Shown one piece after another: positions 1 through 17,900 of a stretch of 64,000 nt of DNA. Location of the stretch: contig OZ004592.1 in assembly GCA_963924555.1 (NCBI GenBank), positions 6,138,001 to 6,202,000 on the forward strand, written 5' to 3'. The position numbers and the translations under genes were made by a program. The DNA comes from Crambe crambe (Eukaryota > Porifera > Demospongiae > Poecilosclerida > Crambeidae). Below the pieces are notes generated by a model. That model did no database searches, had not been told where the DNA came from, and was given only the letters and a program-made list of their open reading frames with translations. Position 1 is the stretch's first letter, and the number at the start of each line of letters is the position of its first letter.

Positions 1-4
1 TTAG

Positions 5-2551
<2,547 letters not shown>

Positions 2552-2778
2552 TCATTGTGACACAGATACTCAGTTCTATCATAGCTACATGCATAACAAA
2601 GAGTTTTTAATACTTTTATAGCACATGTGCATGATTGTTGCATCATATTTGGGCTACCAATACAAAATAAAATATCCCTCATCAGACATATAAGGATGTA
2701 AACAAAGCCATGTTTCGTATATAAAATAAGATCCCATTGGATGAGAGAGGAGGTTAGCAATTAGCTGAAAGGTTCACC
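2552..2778. other. Short intergenic spacer, copine 3' end to collagen gene A
   Basis: A 227-bp gap between the copine stop and the first collagen start. It should hold the copine 3' UTR and the promoter of the collagen gene. I see no clear TATA box and no reading frame. Confidence 0.5.
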
Positions 2779-4166
<1,388 letters not shown>

Positions 4167-4510
4167 AAACCCAATAACTTTGACTGTACCTTTACCAGAT
4201 TTGCATTGCATTCTATAATTTTTAAATCATACATTATATAATAGCTACATTATGGACTATAAATTATAGTGATAATTATAATATCACTCAGACTGAGCAT
4301 TGATCATGCAGTCCAAGTTGCATGTGTGTACCTGATTAATTATTTATCAGCATAGCTAGCTAGCTATAAGGTTCAAGTTTGGGAGATAACCTCTCTTCCT
4401 TTTATTATTAACTTCTAAAGAGGTTTTGGTTTGGGTTCTAGACAAACATGGTGGGGGGGGGTCTCTCCTCAGGACTTTTATTATGGTAATATTTCAAGTG
4501 GTCTTGGTTC
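4167..4510. other. 3' flank of collagen gene A, left flank of transposon
   Basis: AT-rich spacer after the collagen stop. From 4433 it carries a stretch beginning GGGTTCTAGAC and containing CTCAGGACTTTTATTATGG. Diverged copies of these elements reappear on the right side of the transposon (7440-7515), so the flanks share a local repeat. No gene seen. Confidence 0.5.
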
Positions 4511-7441
4511 CAGGGCCGTATTTAGGGGGGGGGGCAGGGGGGGCAGTCGCCCCCCCCCCCCTGAGCTGAGGGGAAAAAATTTTTTTTCAACAGCTGTGCT
4601 ATACAGTAACAAAGGTGGTATAGTAGTTATTGTGCTAGCAGAGCAGCTAAATAGTGCTAGCACAGCAGCTAATTAACCTGCTGATACAGCAAAAGCAGTA
4701 ACAGTGACTGAAAGTCTAGCACATATCAATCATGGCTACAGATTCTGAAGCCAGTGATTCTGAGCCTGAGGATCCAACCCCTCCTAAAGCTAAAAGACTG
4801 TGCCAAGCTAAAATAAGTTCATTTTTTGGATCTCCAAGGTATGTAATGAGAGGACCTAGCATGAGCTGTGATCCCATCACTGAATGTAGGACCCAGAATG
4901 AAGTCAATACCCAAGTTAATGAAGAGGCTAATGAAGAGGCTCTACCATTGCCAGCTGATATAAGTATAGCAAGTTCTTTTGCTGATTATTTTGATCCCAA
5001 TGATCCAGCACGTTTTGCTGGAAGGCACTCTTTCTCCAATGATGAGAAGCTTGGACTCCTGACGTCTAAATTTAATTGCCCCCCTAATTTTGTGTTCCCT
5101 GCCACATCAGGAAGAAGATTTAGTTTAAGCTGGACAGTAAGTAGGCCATGGCTGCGTTATAGTATGTCAAGTGATAGTGCATATTGCTTGCCATGCCTGT
5201 GCTTTGCGAGTGTAGGCACTGAATCACCATTTACTTCTACAGGTTTTAATAAGTGGAAAAAAGCTCTTGGTAAAAAGAACAGTTTACTTGATAAACATCA
5301 GGAAAGTGAAGCACATAAATCATCTGATGAACAAGCTTGTCTTTTCATGCAAACTCGACAACCTGGTTTAGATGTTGCTTCATTAATGAACAAAGGAATG
5401 GGAATCCAGCGTGTTCGTACTAAGAAGGGTATTATGTCAATTATTGATGTGGTGGTTGCTCTTGGCAAGCGAGGTATAGCTTTTCGGGGCAATTGGGACA
5501 AGGATACAAAAACAGAGGACGGGAACTTCTCTTTTTTTGTGGACTGGAAATCAGGGTTTGACAGTGATCTTAAAGAGCATTTTCAACATGCTACCAAAAA
5601 TGCTAAGTACACATCACCACTAGTACAGAATACTATAATTTCCATATGCGAAGGCGCTATTCGTGAAAATATCTTGTCAATGTTTTCATCATATTGGAGT
5701 GTTATGGCTGATGAAACTGAAGACCTTTCAAGCATGGAGCAGGTTAGTATCTGCATACGATTTGTTAGTGATTGTGAAGTTTTTGAAGAATTCTTGGGAT
5801 TTATTAATATAGCAAAGATGGATGCTCAAACAATTGCTGATGCTTTGGTTTCTACACTTCAGAAATGGGGTCTTAACTTGTCTTTTCTAGTCGGTCAAGG
5901 GTATGATGGAGCCTCTGTAATGAGTTCAAGCAGGAATGGAGTACAGGCTAAAATAGCTGTAAAATATCCTAATGCAACATATGTTCATTGCCGTTCACAT
6001 GTCTTGAACCTTGCTATTTCTAGTAGTTGCACTGATGTACCATCTATCCGTAATCTTTTTGATGATGTTGGGAAGTTGATGTGGTTTTTATCTGGTAGTG
6101 CCAAGCGCAAAGAAATTTTTTTGGAGGTTGCATCTGATGATCAAGATGAAGAGCTTCTTGATTCCTTGATACTTGCAGATGAAGATGATGACCAGCTTAG
6201 TGGGTCTATGGCAGAGATAGAAGCAGGTGCAAGGAGGAGGCATGTGCCCAAGTTTTGTGCTACTCGCTGGAGTGCAAGGGTAAGTACCCTTTCCGCTCTT
6301 ATGGCTAAATATGTCACTGTCCTAGAGACCATGACATTGATTAGAGACAGGAGCACCAAACAAGCAAGGAGTGATGCCTCCTCTTATGTAAGACTTCTGG
6401 AAGACAGCCAATTTGTCGTTGCACTGGTTATTACCCAAGCTGTTCTTGGGTTCCTTAGCTCTGTGACATTAGCATTGCAAGCTAAACACTGTGATCTTGC
6501 AGAAGCTTACAGGGATGCAACAGCTGCAAAAAAATGCATTAAGGATGCCAGAAATGATGATTGCTGGGAGAAAGTCTGGGGCAGAATTGTAACATTAGCC
6601 AACTCTATTAATATAACTGTACAAAAACCACGTACTGCTTCTATTCAGCAGCATCGAGCTAATGCAGGGGAAGTGAGTCAAACTCCTTCAGACTATTATA
6701 GAATCAATGTTTATTATCCATTTATTGACCATGTTGTCGAACAGCTAGAAACACGATTTTCAGATGAGCACAATGATATTATTGCAGCTGAATCCCTGAT
6801 ACCACAAAGTTTATCAAAACTGAGTGGTGACAAAATTGATATGATCAAATCGTACTATGGAAAATTTATGTCCTTGCAAGAGAAAACTGGATTTCCTGTT
6901 GAAATAGCTAAATGGAAGAAGATTTATGAACCAATTCCACCAAGAAATAGGCCTGATACAGCCAGAGGTGCTCTGTCTGAGTGCAATATGCAATCCTTTC
7001 CAGCTATAAATAAAGTTCTTACTATATTTTTAACCATACCAGTAGGAAGTGTGTCTTGCGAGAGATCATTTTCTGCCCTTCGTCGCCTGAAGACTTGGAC
7101 CCGCTCTTCAATGACAGAGGAGAGACTAAACGGACTAGCAATGCTCATGGTTCATCGGAACACTAAATACATACCATCAATAGAAAATATTTATCAAAGA
7201 AAATCTAACTGGAGACAAATAAAATAATATAGGAACTATATCTGAACTTGAAATTATATTCTTAATTGTTTTTACATAGTATTTCAATAGACCGCTTTTT
7301 AGCTTCCCATTCACTTTGTAAAATGGAGGCAGTTTCAGCTTCGCGCTTACATCCCCCTCCCGCACCCTCCCCCTTGCTGTGGCCTTTGGCCACGCGATCA
7401 ATGTTCGCCCCCCCAAGAATTTTTTTTTAAATACGGCCCTG
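4511..7441 (+). mobile_element. hAT-family DNA transposon, apparently autonomous
   Basis: Class II element of about 2.93 kb. The ends are inverted: the left end reads CAGGGCCGTATTT at 4511 and the right end is its complement AAATACGGCCCTG, ending at 7441. Each end continues into G- or C-rich runs (GGGGGGGGG, CCCCCCC), typical of CAGGGnC-type hAT ends. The flanks share GGTTC on both sides (4506-4510 and 7442-7446). A clean 8-bp target duplication, the hAT norm, is not visible. It encodes one uninterrupted transposase, so the insertion looks recent. It lies between collagen genes A and B and disrupts neither. Confidence 0.9.
4732..7227 (+). CDS. hAT transposase (TTF-type zinc finger, DUF4371, C-terminal dimerisation region)
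   Basis: Cut-and-paste transposase, 831 residues, single exon and no stop. The N-terminus is acidic and followed by KISSFFGSPR. A TTF/BED-like zinc-finger region lies at about residues 120-210 (RPWLRYS, AYCLPCLCF, KHQESEAHK). The catalytic RNase H-like core begins near VMADETEDLS (first acidic residue) and includes GQGYDGASVMS and VHCRSHVLNLAI. The C-terminus carries the hAT dimerisation signature (SCERSFSALRRLKTWTRSSM, then LNGLAMLMVHR). This layout is that of the ZMYM/DUF4371-type hAT group. Sequence intactness suggests it could be active; that is inference. Confidence 0.93.
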   Translation: MATDSEASDSEPEDPTPPKAKRLCQAKISSFFGSPRYVMRGPSMSCDPITECRTQNEVNTQVNEEANEEALPLPADISIASSFADYFDPNDPARFAGRHSFSNDEKLGLLTSKFNCPPNFVFPATSGRRFSLSWTVSRPWLRYSMSSDSAYCLPCLCFASVGTESPFTSTGFNKWKKALGKKNSLLDKHQESEAHKSSDEQACLFMQTRQPGLDVASLMNKGMGIQRVRTKKGIMSIIDVVVALGKRGIAFRGNWDKDTKTEDGNFSFFVDWKSGFDSDLKEHFQHATKNAKYTSPLVQNTIISICEGAIRENILSMFSSYWSVMADETEDLSSMEQVSICIRFVSDCEVFEEFLGFINIAKMDAQTIADALVSTLQKWGLNLSFLVGQGYDGASVMSSSRNGVQAKIAVKYPNATYVHCRSHVLNLAISSSCTDVPSIRNLFDDVGKLMWFLSGSAKRKEIFLEVASDDQDEELLDSLILADEDDDQLSGSMAEIEAGARRRHVPKFCATRWSARVSTLSALMAKYVTVLETMTLIRDRSTKQARSDASSYVRLLEDSQFVVALVITQAVLGFLSSVTLALQAKHCDLAEAYRDATAAKKCIKDARNDDCWEKVWGRIVTLANSINITVQKPRTASIQQHRANAGEVSQTPSDYYRINVYYPFIDHVVEQLETRFSDEHNDIIAAESLIPQSLSKLSGDKIDMIKSYYGKFMSLQEKTGFPVEIAKWKKIYEPIPPRNRPDTARGALSECNMQSFPAINKVLTIFLTIPVGSVSCERSFSALRRLKTWTRSSMTEERLNGLAMLMVHRNTKYIPSIENIYQRKSNWRQIK

Positions 7442-7817
7442 GGTTCTAGACGAAATCGATTAGCTAGCTATTAGCTTTTATTATGGGGTCCTTCCTCAGG
7501 ACTTTCACAGGACAGTTGTGCAATATATGCATTAACCGTAACTCATCAATCAAACTAGTAGACATCACAGCAGTGCTGAAAGCACTTTAGCTAAAGGGGG
7601 GGGGGGGGGGGGGGGGGGGGGGACATTCACTATTGACTGGTGCTACAATTATAAATGACATAACTCTAACGGATGTTTTGATGGATCCTAGATGATTTAA
7701 TATTCCGTAACATGCAACATAGAGTTTAGTAGTTACTGAAAACAGTGGAGTATTCACCTATAGCTATAACACAGGCATTTTCTGGCTACTTTAACTGGTT
7801 GCACAGAACTCATAACT
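7442..7817. repeat. Spacer with 27-bp poly-G tract before collagen gene B
   Basis: Right flank of the transposon and upstream region of collagen B. It contains a homopolymer of about 27 G at 7596-7622, which may be a sequencing or assembly weak point. No reading frame of note. Confidence 0.7.
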
Positions 7818-9123
7818 ATGAGGTGCAATCTTTTCAGCAGTAGTGAACTATGTCTTATCGTACTGCTTTCACTCAGTGTCATCCACTTTTGCAAACCTGC
7901 TGGAGTTCCTGGACTAAGAGGAAGGCTGGGCCCACCAGGTCCCAGGGGACAGAAGGGAAGCAGAGGTTAGTCGATAACTGAGCAGCATCACTAAGTAGTC
8001 AACCAGCTGTGGCTAGCTGCAAGAGTAAACTACAACTCCACTTCCATAATAGGACAACCTGGAGTGAAAGGAGCGAAGGGTCGTGGGATTAAGGGTGCAC
8101 AAGGGGATCTTGGCAATGCAGGATACAAAGGCCAGCCTGGACGATCAGGAATTCCAGGACCTATTGGAGGATTAGGAGTTAGAGGACCTACTGGAGAAAC
8201 TGGACCACCAGGGGAAGTTGGATCACCAGGACCAGTTGGACTACCGGGTGGAATGATAGGTCCCAATGGATCTCCAGGACCGATTATTATCCAACTTATA
8301 GGTAGCTATATGATAGCAAAATTGACTTTTGTAATGCAAACAAAAAGCTATTTCAGTGCTATATCATGCATAGGTGATAATGGGAGTCCTGGCCCTAGAG
8401 GACCACGTGGAGATGATGGAGAACCTGGAATTCCAGGGCAGAACGGTGCAGAAGGTGAGATGGGAGAGAAGGGAGAAAGAGGATTGCCAGGATCAGATGA
8501 AATTGTTAGAGGTATGAGCTCTAGACCCCAGACCCTAGCTCTACCCCTATTGCTGATGTTGAATTTCACTAGGTTTTAGCGGAACAGTTTATACTTCATG
8601 GGGTGAAGAGACTTGTCATTCACCTGGTGCTGTCATCCTTTATCGTGGCAGAACTATGGCTGGAAATGGAAGAACTCCGCTATGTATAGCAGAGGACACA
8701 CTTCAGAACTCTGAAAAAGAAAATAGTAGTGTGGTTGGATTGGAGGTCAATGATGACATGGCAGTGACAGTCAATAATGTTCAATACTTCAACAACGACC
8801 AAGAACGAAGTATTTTTAGGTGCACTGTATGCTTCCTTCATCATAAATCGAAAACTATCACCATACCAGCTTCTACTATCTGTCCAACTGGATGGAAAAG
8901 AGAATACAATGGTACCCTTTTGATGAATCCTGAACAAGAAATGGAACAGGTCTGTGTCAGGAAAGGAGGAGGAGGATCTAATGGAAACGTGAATGCTTTG
9001 TTCAGAATGAGTACACACCAACTTCTCAATAACACTTCCCCCCAAAATGCTGGATGTGTGAATCCAAGTGATTGCACAGGGACACAGCCTGGGAAGCTCA
9101 AGTGTGCAGTTTGCAGTCAATAA
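7818..9123 (+). CDS. Short-chain (spongin-type) collagen, gene B
   Basis: Second paralogue. Exons 7818-7965, 8053-8301, 8374-8511 and 8573-9123 join in frame to 361 residues. A signal peptide (LCLIVLLSLSVIHFC) is followed by Gly-X-Y repeats (GVPGLRGRLGPPGPRG and onward). The C-terminal domain matches gene A (YTSWGEETCH; RCTVCFLHHK; TICPTGWKREYNG; LKCAVCSQ). The second exon contains a Gly-X-Y run of over 70 residues. The start was chosen because it gives the signal peptide. As in gene A, the terminal domain is one exon, so the pair arose by whole-gene duplication. Confidence 0.9.
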
Positions 9124-9812
9124 CAAACCATCACCTTGCACTCATTATAACTCCCCAAAAATCTCATTCTATTTTCTGTAAAAAAAAAGTCACCGCATAT
9201 CTATTAATTTAGTTGGAAAAAAAACAACCCTATTTCCCAATTTGGCAAATGGTATTAATTTTTTGCTTCTGTAATTTATGTCAAATTGATGCGGGAAGAA
9301 TAATAATCCCTATAGCAATTCACTTTAGTCTAAGATTTATGTTTGGGTGAGCATGGAACCAAAAAAGGGACTGCTAGCTTGCTGTGATCTTGATTTGGGA
9401 AAGACCCAGAATAGTTCTGGTCTGTGCATGCTAGTGATTCACTCACACACCCTAACTACCAATGCCAGTCATCAAGACCAGCTAGCTAGCTATAATAGCA
9501 TCAAGTATTGCAGTGATCATACATAGCATCTTAGCTATAGCCTTCAAATCATGCAGTTAGTGTAGTGTAGTCACACACATAATATTATATGCATCGATTT
9601 GTCCTCAAGGTAGCCTGACATGCAGGGTGTGTGTGTGTTGTGTGATGTCTAGCTATTATTTATATTAAAATAGTCCTCCCACTTCTTCCTGTTGGAGACA
9701 AAGTGTGCTGCATCATGACAATGAACAAAAACAGAAGCACAGCAGCTACAGTATCAGTTACCGTTAGTTAGCTAGTTAGCTAGCTAGCTGGGAGATTGGC
9801 ACCATCATCATC
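9124..9812. other. Intergenic spacer between collagen genes B and C
   Basis: AT-rich, with many GCTAGCTA-type short palindromes (for example near 9480 and 9770) and a short GT run near 9630. No reading frame or RNA gene recognised. It should contain the promoter of gene C. Confidence 0.5.
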
Positions 9813-11611
9813 ATGTTAAGAGCTGAAAAGTTCATGTTTTTTAGCACTATTCTAATACTTGCTTTCATTTTCACATCCTCAACTACTGAGAGTGCACTTT
9901 CTCGAAATTGCTACTATTGCAAAGGTAAGTCCCTCACTAATTGCATAGAAGGATTAACTGAGGACGAGGAAGGGTTGGACAAGGGTTGGACAAGGGGATG
10001 AGGAGGGGAGTGCTCTAATAATTATTATGCAATAGTGAAAGTGTTTTGATAGCTAATTGGTTTGCATGATGTAATCATGAATTAGCTACATTGCATGCAT
10101 GCAAGTAAGTGCATGGCAATAGGGATAGTGATATTGCTGATGAATAACTCACAAGTTCATATTTCTACAGTAAAATTAATTGTGCTGCCAAGAGTGTTAT
10201 CTAGCTATACCATAATGATTTTAAGGTTTGAAGGGGGACAAAGGTGACCATGGATCACCGGGAAAGTGTTCGTCTTCAGGCTGTGCCAGTGCACTACCAT
10301 GCTCACTAGATGCACAGGCCATGCTGAAGCTGGCTGGTGTTGGCAATAAAGGCATCCCCTCCAGCAAATCACTGAGAAGTGTGATTGGGCGAGGAAAAGC
10401 ACTATTGAAACAAGTGGAGGAAGGAACCAGATCAATAAAGGATCTGAGCGAAGCAGAAAGTAACAACTTGTACGCATACTTGTTCTACAACAGCACTCTA
10501 TGTATTACTACCACCGCCTCAGGCATAGTAGTGCCAGATGGTGAGTTCTATAAACAGTGGTAGGTATACATATTATAGTTAATTGGCTGGCTGTCCTATT
10601 GATAGACATCAAAGGTGAAAGGGGAGACCCAGGGCCACCTGGAGAAGATGGAATGGATGGGATACCAGGGGAAAGAGGAGAGAAAGGTACAAGTTCGTAT
10701 GGAGCCTCATACCCAGGCCCTGCATGCTCTGGGTATGTGGCTAGTTTGTATGTAGAAACAGAACGAGGTCTTAGAAATAGTTTTACGATTTTTGCTTTCT
10801 ATAGGGGATACTGGAATGAAAGGTGAAAGGGGAGAGAAGGGAGACATTGGGCCCAAAGGGGACATGGGAATGATGGGAGACAAAGGAGAGCCTGGCCCTG
10901 TGGGAAACACTGGCGTCCCAGGACCAGTCGGACCTATGGGACCAGAAGGTATCAATGGCAACATTGGACCACAAGGTAAAGTGTACAGACACAACACTAA
11001 GTGGCTAATTCTAAAAGATTGCTGTACACAAAAGGTAGCAAAGGAGAGAAAGGGACCATAGGAATGTCAGGTATATCTTAGTATACTAGCTAGTCTGTGT
11101 ACAGAATTATCAAAGTGTTTTTTCTTCAGGAGTGACTTACACTAATTGGGGGGTGAATACTTGTCCTTCTGGTGTCACTCTGCTGTACAGAGGCAATGCT
11201 GTTCAAATTCATCACTCTGGAGTGGGAGTCCAGTGTTTACGAACCCAACCTCAAGTGAACCCCCATGGTGTTCCCATTCAACACGCCAAGAAGCTGACCA
11301 CGTTGCGATACACCAACAGATACAAAAGATCAAGCTTCATTCCCTGTGCTCTGTGTTACGTGCCTAGTCGTGTGGCCAAGTTCCTGAATCTAGGAGCAAA
11401 CTCCTGTCCTCGGGACTGGACGAAAGAGTTTGAGGGGTCACTGGGTACGGGTCTTTCTACAGAGGGCCTGTGCATCAATGGAAAATTCCTATCCAATATA
11501 CGTTGGACTCCATTTAAGAGTGTCAATGATTTGAGCATGGTTGAATCGGAGTGCTACCATTATCGGTCATGCAAGAAAGGGCCGATAGCCTGTGCACTTT
11601 GCACCAGGTAA
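9813..11611 (+). CDS. Short-chain collagen-like protein, gene C, with an extra Cys-containing domain
   Basis: Third tandem paralogue. Exons 9813-9924, 10226-10540, 10606-10686, 10805-10975, 11035-11070 and 11130-11611 join in frame to 398 residues. A signal peptide (FFSTILILAFIFTSS) and a short collagen start (GDKGDHGSPGK) are followed by about 90 residues of non-collagen sequence with cysteines (CSSSGCASALPC, later TLCITT) that A and B lack. Gly-X-Y repeats then resume (residues about 143-238), and the C-terminal domain (YTNWGVNTCP, PCALC, NSCPRDWTKEFEG, ACALC) closes the protein. The middle exons of 81, 171 and 36 bp are multiples of 9, as in collagen genes in general. The extra block is not recognised as a known domain. 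Confidence 0.88.
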
Positions 11612-11913
11612 CTAAGCAACACTTGAGCAATACATTATCTCTGTGTGTGCCATCAACAGATAAATTGTCACCATGTCTGTTCCTGTAGACTAGACACAAT
11701 ATGTGATACTGTCTTTTATAAACATTTTTGAAGTCTATTTCTAGAGTGGGTAATGGTTCCAGTGCTTGTCTATCCCATGATAAAAACAGCGTCACAGACT
11801 AAACAGAGGATATATTATTTTTTGGAAATGTCCATAAGCAGCAAAGATAGCACATAAATGAAAAGTTATGATTATGATTAAAGATAACTGTAGAGTTTGG
11901 CTGCATTCTCAGT

Positions 11914-14819
<2,906 letters not shown>

Positions 14820-14929
14820 CTAAACTCGACGATGACGATGTCACTAGGTCCAAAAGAATTTTAAATGATGCGCACCACATGATGCATTAATTTTATCAGG
14901 GGGTGTGGCATTTCAGTTTGTTGATTGAT
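14820..14929. promoter_or_regulatory. Bidirectional promoter, PSMD4 / DUSP-UBL kinase
   Basis: Only 110 bp separate the two start codons, so both transcripts must start in this gap. It contains GATGACGATGTCACTAGG, with a TGACG half-site and an inverted GTCA, resembling a CRE/ATF site. No TATA box. Co-expression of the two ubiquitin-linked genes is an inference. Confidence 0.6.
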
Positions 14930-17900
14930 ATGGCTTCTGAACCGTCCCCTCCAGATTATTTTACTCAGAAAGAAATCATTCATGGCCTTTTACAGCAAAG
15001 ATTGATAAAATATGATATATGGTAAGGTAGGTGAAACTATCATTCTCATCAGTAGCTCCTAGCTGGTTTGGTTGTGAATGACCACCATCATCATTCCTTA
15101 GGTACTTGGTAGATGTGAGATGGATGAAGCAATGGAAGAAATATGTTGGTTATGATAAGCGGGATCAGTCACTTGCTGGGGAAGCATCAGCACATCCTGG
15201 ACCTGTGGAAAACAGCTTTTTATTTCGGAGCACTTCCAAGCATCAAGGTATGTAGTCCAAGATTTAGAGTTGGGATAGCATCAGCAATACATACACATAC
15301 ACCTCTCATTAGCTCTTCTACTATGGTGGTTCTGCTTGATCAATATGAAATTATTATTACAGAACGTCTGTTCATCGATGATGTACCAAGATTATGCAAA
15401 TTCCTACGATCCATTTCAGAAAGATCAGAAGAACATGCAAATATTTCTGAAATGATAATCACTGACAACTCTTTGAATCAAACTTTATCTTCTGGAATTG
15501 TGTTACCTCTCACAAACGATTTAATGGCCATGAATGAAAAAGAGTTGGAGTATTTCCTTTTGCTGCAACAATCAGGTGAATAATAATTATGTATGGGATT
15601 ATAGTAATGTAATTCTCTAACATCTTGAGGTGTGATTCCCTTGCAGATATCTTGAAGGAACATTTAGAGGCGGAATTAGACTACTTTTTACTTCCACAAG
15701 AAGCTTGGGATAAATTGATCGCTTGGTATGGATTGAATTCCCTGTCAAGTCCCATTCCCAGGATGGTAGTGGAATATGGACTCTACATGAAACATTGCAA
15801 AGTGGAAGTATATCCACTTAAGTTCAAGTTATGTCTCCATCCTGCATCAACTCATATCAACATTAAATTTAGCCACTCCAATACTACAGGTCAGTAGTGA
15901 AGCAACTTGATTAAGTTGATAGCCAGCAAAAGCATTCCACATGTATGCATGTGACTATTTACTTTGGAAGCATACATTTGACATGATCGTAACTTTCAGG
16001 TTTTCTGGAAAGTATGGCAAGAACTATATTTGATATCTCCTCTGATAAGAAATCTCGAATTTGGCATCGCTACATGACAAGCTATGAATTGTTAAACTCT
16101 GGAAGTCAAACTGTGCAAGATGCTGGATTATACAATGGACAAGTATGTTAATGTGCTGAGACTATCCTTATGGGTAGTAGAGCTAAGTGTTGTTGGACAT
16201 GATAAGTACCCAGGCTTCTTCCTGAATGATTATGACATATCTGTACTGCAGATTGTTATGCTGGAAGTAATGAATGAAAATGGAACTTGGCCAAGAAGTA
16301 GTAATTCACCTGCTCGAGTTCAGGTAAACTTTCATACATTGGTAGCTACTTTTAATTAGTAATTTTTCCTTCTCCATAGGCTCCTGCACAAATATTACCA
16401 AAGGAGTTATTTTTAAGAGTCAAATGGATTACTGGTGATGGTGAAAGGAGTCGACCCAAAGAAGTAGCCTCCAATCATCAGGACCTCCGATCCGAATATC
16501 AAGAGAGCCAGGAAAAAGTTCAACTAACTCCACCTCAGGCTGAGAAAGAAAGAAAAATTTCTGAAGATGAACGAGTTTTGCTGAAGCAGAGAACTGATAT
16601 TGAAAGGAAAGACCAGCTGGAACAGATCATTCGAGAGAAAGATCAAAGGACTCAAGTCATAGAAGTAGCCTCTGATCATCAGGACCTCCAATCCAAAGAT
16701 CAAGAGATCCAGGCAGTAGTTCAGCTAATTCTAAGTATTGAGTCAAGGTTGCACAAGAAAGAAAGAAAAATTACTGAAGATGAACAAGTGATGTTGAATC
16801 AGAGGACTGATATTGAAAGGAAAGATCAGCTTATTCAAGAGAAGGAGCAGATGATTCAAGACAAAGACCAGATGATTCAAGATAAAGATCAGATGATTCA
16901 AAAGAAAGATCAAACAATTGAAGAGAAAGAACAAGAATTATGCAAAAGTAATCAAGAAATCGCTGAGAATAAGCAAGCTATCGGAGACTTGGAGTCAAAC
17001 TTGCAAGAAAAACAGCAGAAAATTGCCAAAAATGAACAAGTAATGCAAAGCCAAAGTGTCCAAATTGAAGCACTGAAGAAAGAAATTCAAGAGTTGGAGC
17101 AAGCACGTCTTGAATTTGAGCAACATTCCAAGGAGATGGAGCAGAGAGTCCAAGAAGTTGAACTCCGTTTGTCCACTTCTGATAATGTCTTTCAGGATCT
17201 TCTTCAACGTCTGACAGGTCAAATACCGCAAAGCCAACCAGCTTGGGTGATCCAGCGAGATGAGGTGGAACTTACTGATGAAGAATTAGGGGCAGGGGGT
17301 TGGGCCTCCATAAAGGTTGCCAATTTTCGTGGTCAGAGAGTAGCAGCAAAATGCCTCCATCATCAACTCATTTCTGCTCATAATATTAGAATCTTCACAA
17401 GAGAGATGAGCATGGCAGCTCAAGCCCGTCACCCAAACCTCCTCCAGTTCGTAGGAGCCACTATGGACAATAACCCCATCATTCTGACAGAGCTCCTCCC
17501 CACTAGTCTCAGACGCATCATGGAGGAAGGAACACGTCTCTCCCGTGCAACCATTAAGTCTTTATCCCTGGATGTGGCACGAGGTTTGAACTACCTCCAC
17601 TTGACCAAACCTGATCCCATTGTCCACAGAGACATCAGCAGTGCCAATGTGCTCCTTGAGGGTCATATTGATAGGAGATGGAAAGCCAAGTTATCAGATT
17701 ATGGATCGGTGAACTTTGTTCGCTACACCACCACAGCTGGTCCTGGAAACCCTCTCTATGCTGCTCCCGAAGCCAATGACCCAAAAAGACACTCTCCAAA
17801 AATGGACGTCTATAGCTTTGGTATCCTTCTGGTGGAAATGTGTTCGGGGGAACTGCCAGACAAATGTGAAGAGCTGATCCGCACTCATCTCCACAGCTGG

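Noticed and set aside
8030-8266. Proline-rich frames antisense to the collagen genes (also near 3394, 8348 and 10707)
   Set aside because: They are complements of Gly-X-Y codons; the + strand genes have signal peptides, splice sites and conserved domains.
9813-10001. Reading through the first donor of collagen gene C as a 62-residue protein
   Set aside because: The donor AAAG|GTAAGT joins in frame to the next collagen exon.
17694-17740. DYG instead of DFG in the kinase, suggesting a pseudokinase
   Set aside because: The Lys, Glu, HRD and Asn residues and APE are all present; Tyr at this position is tolerated in some active kinases.
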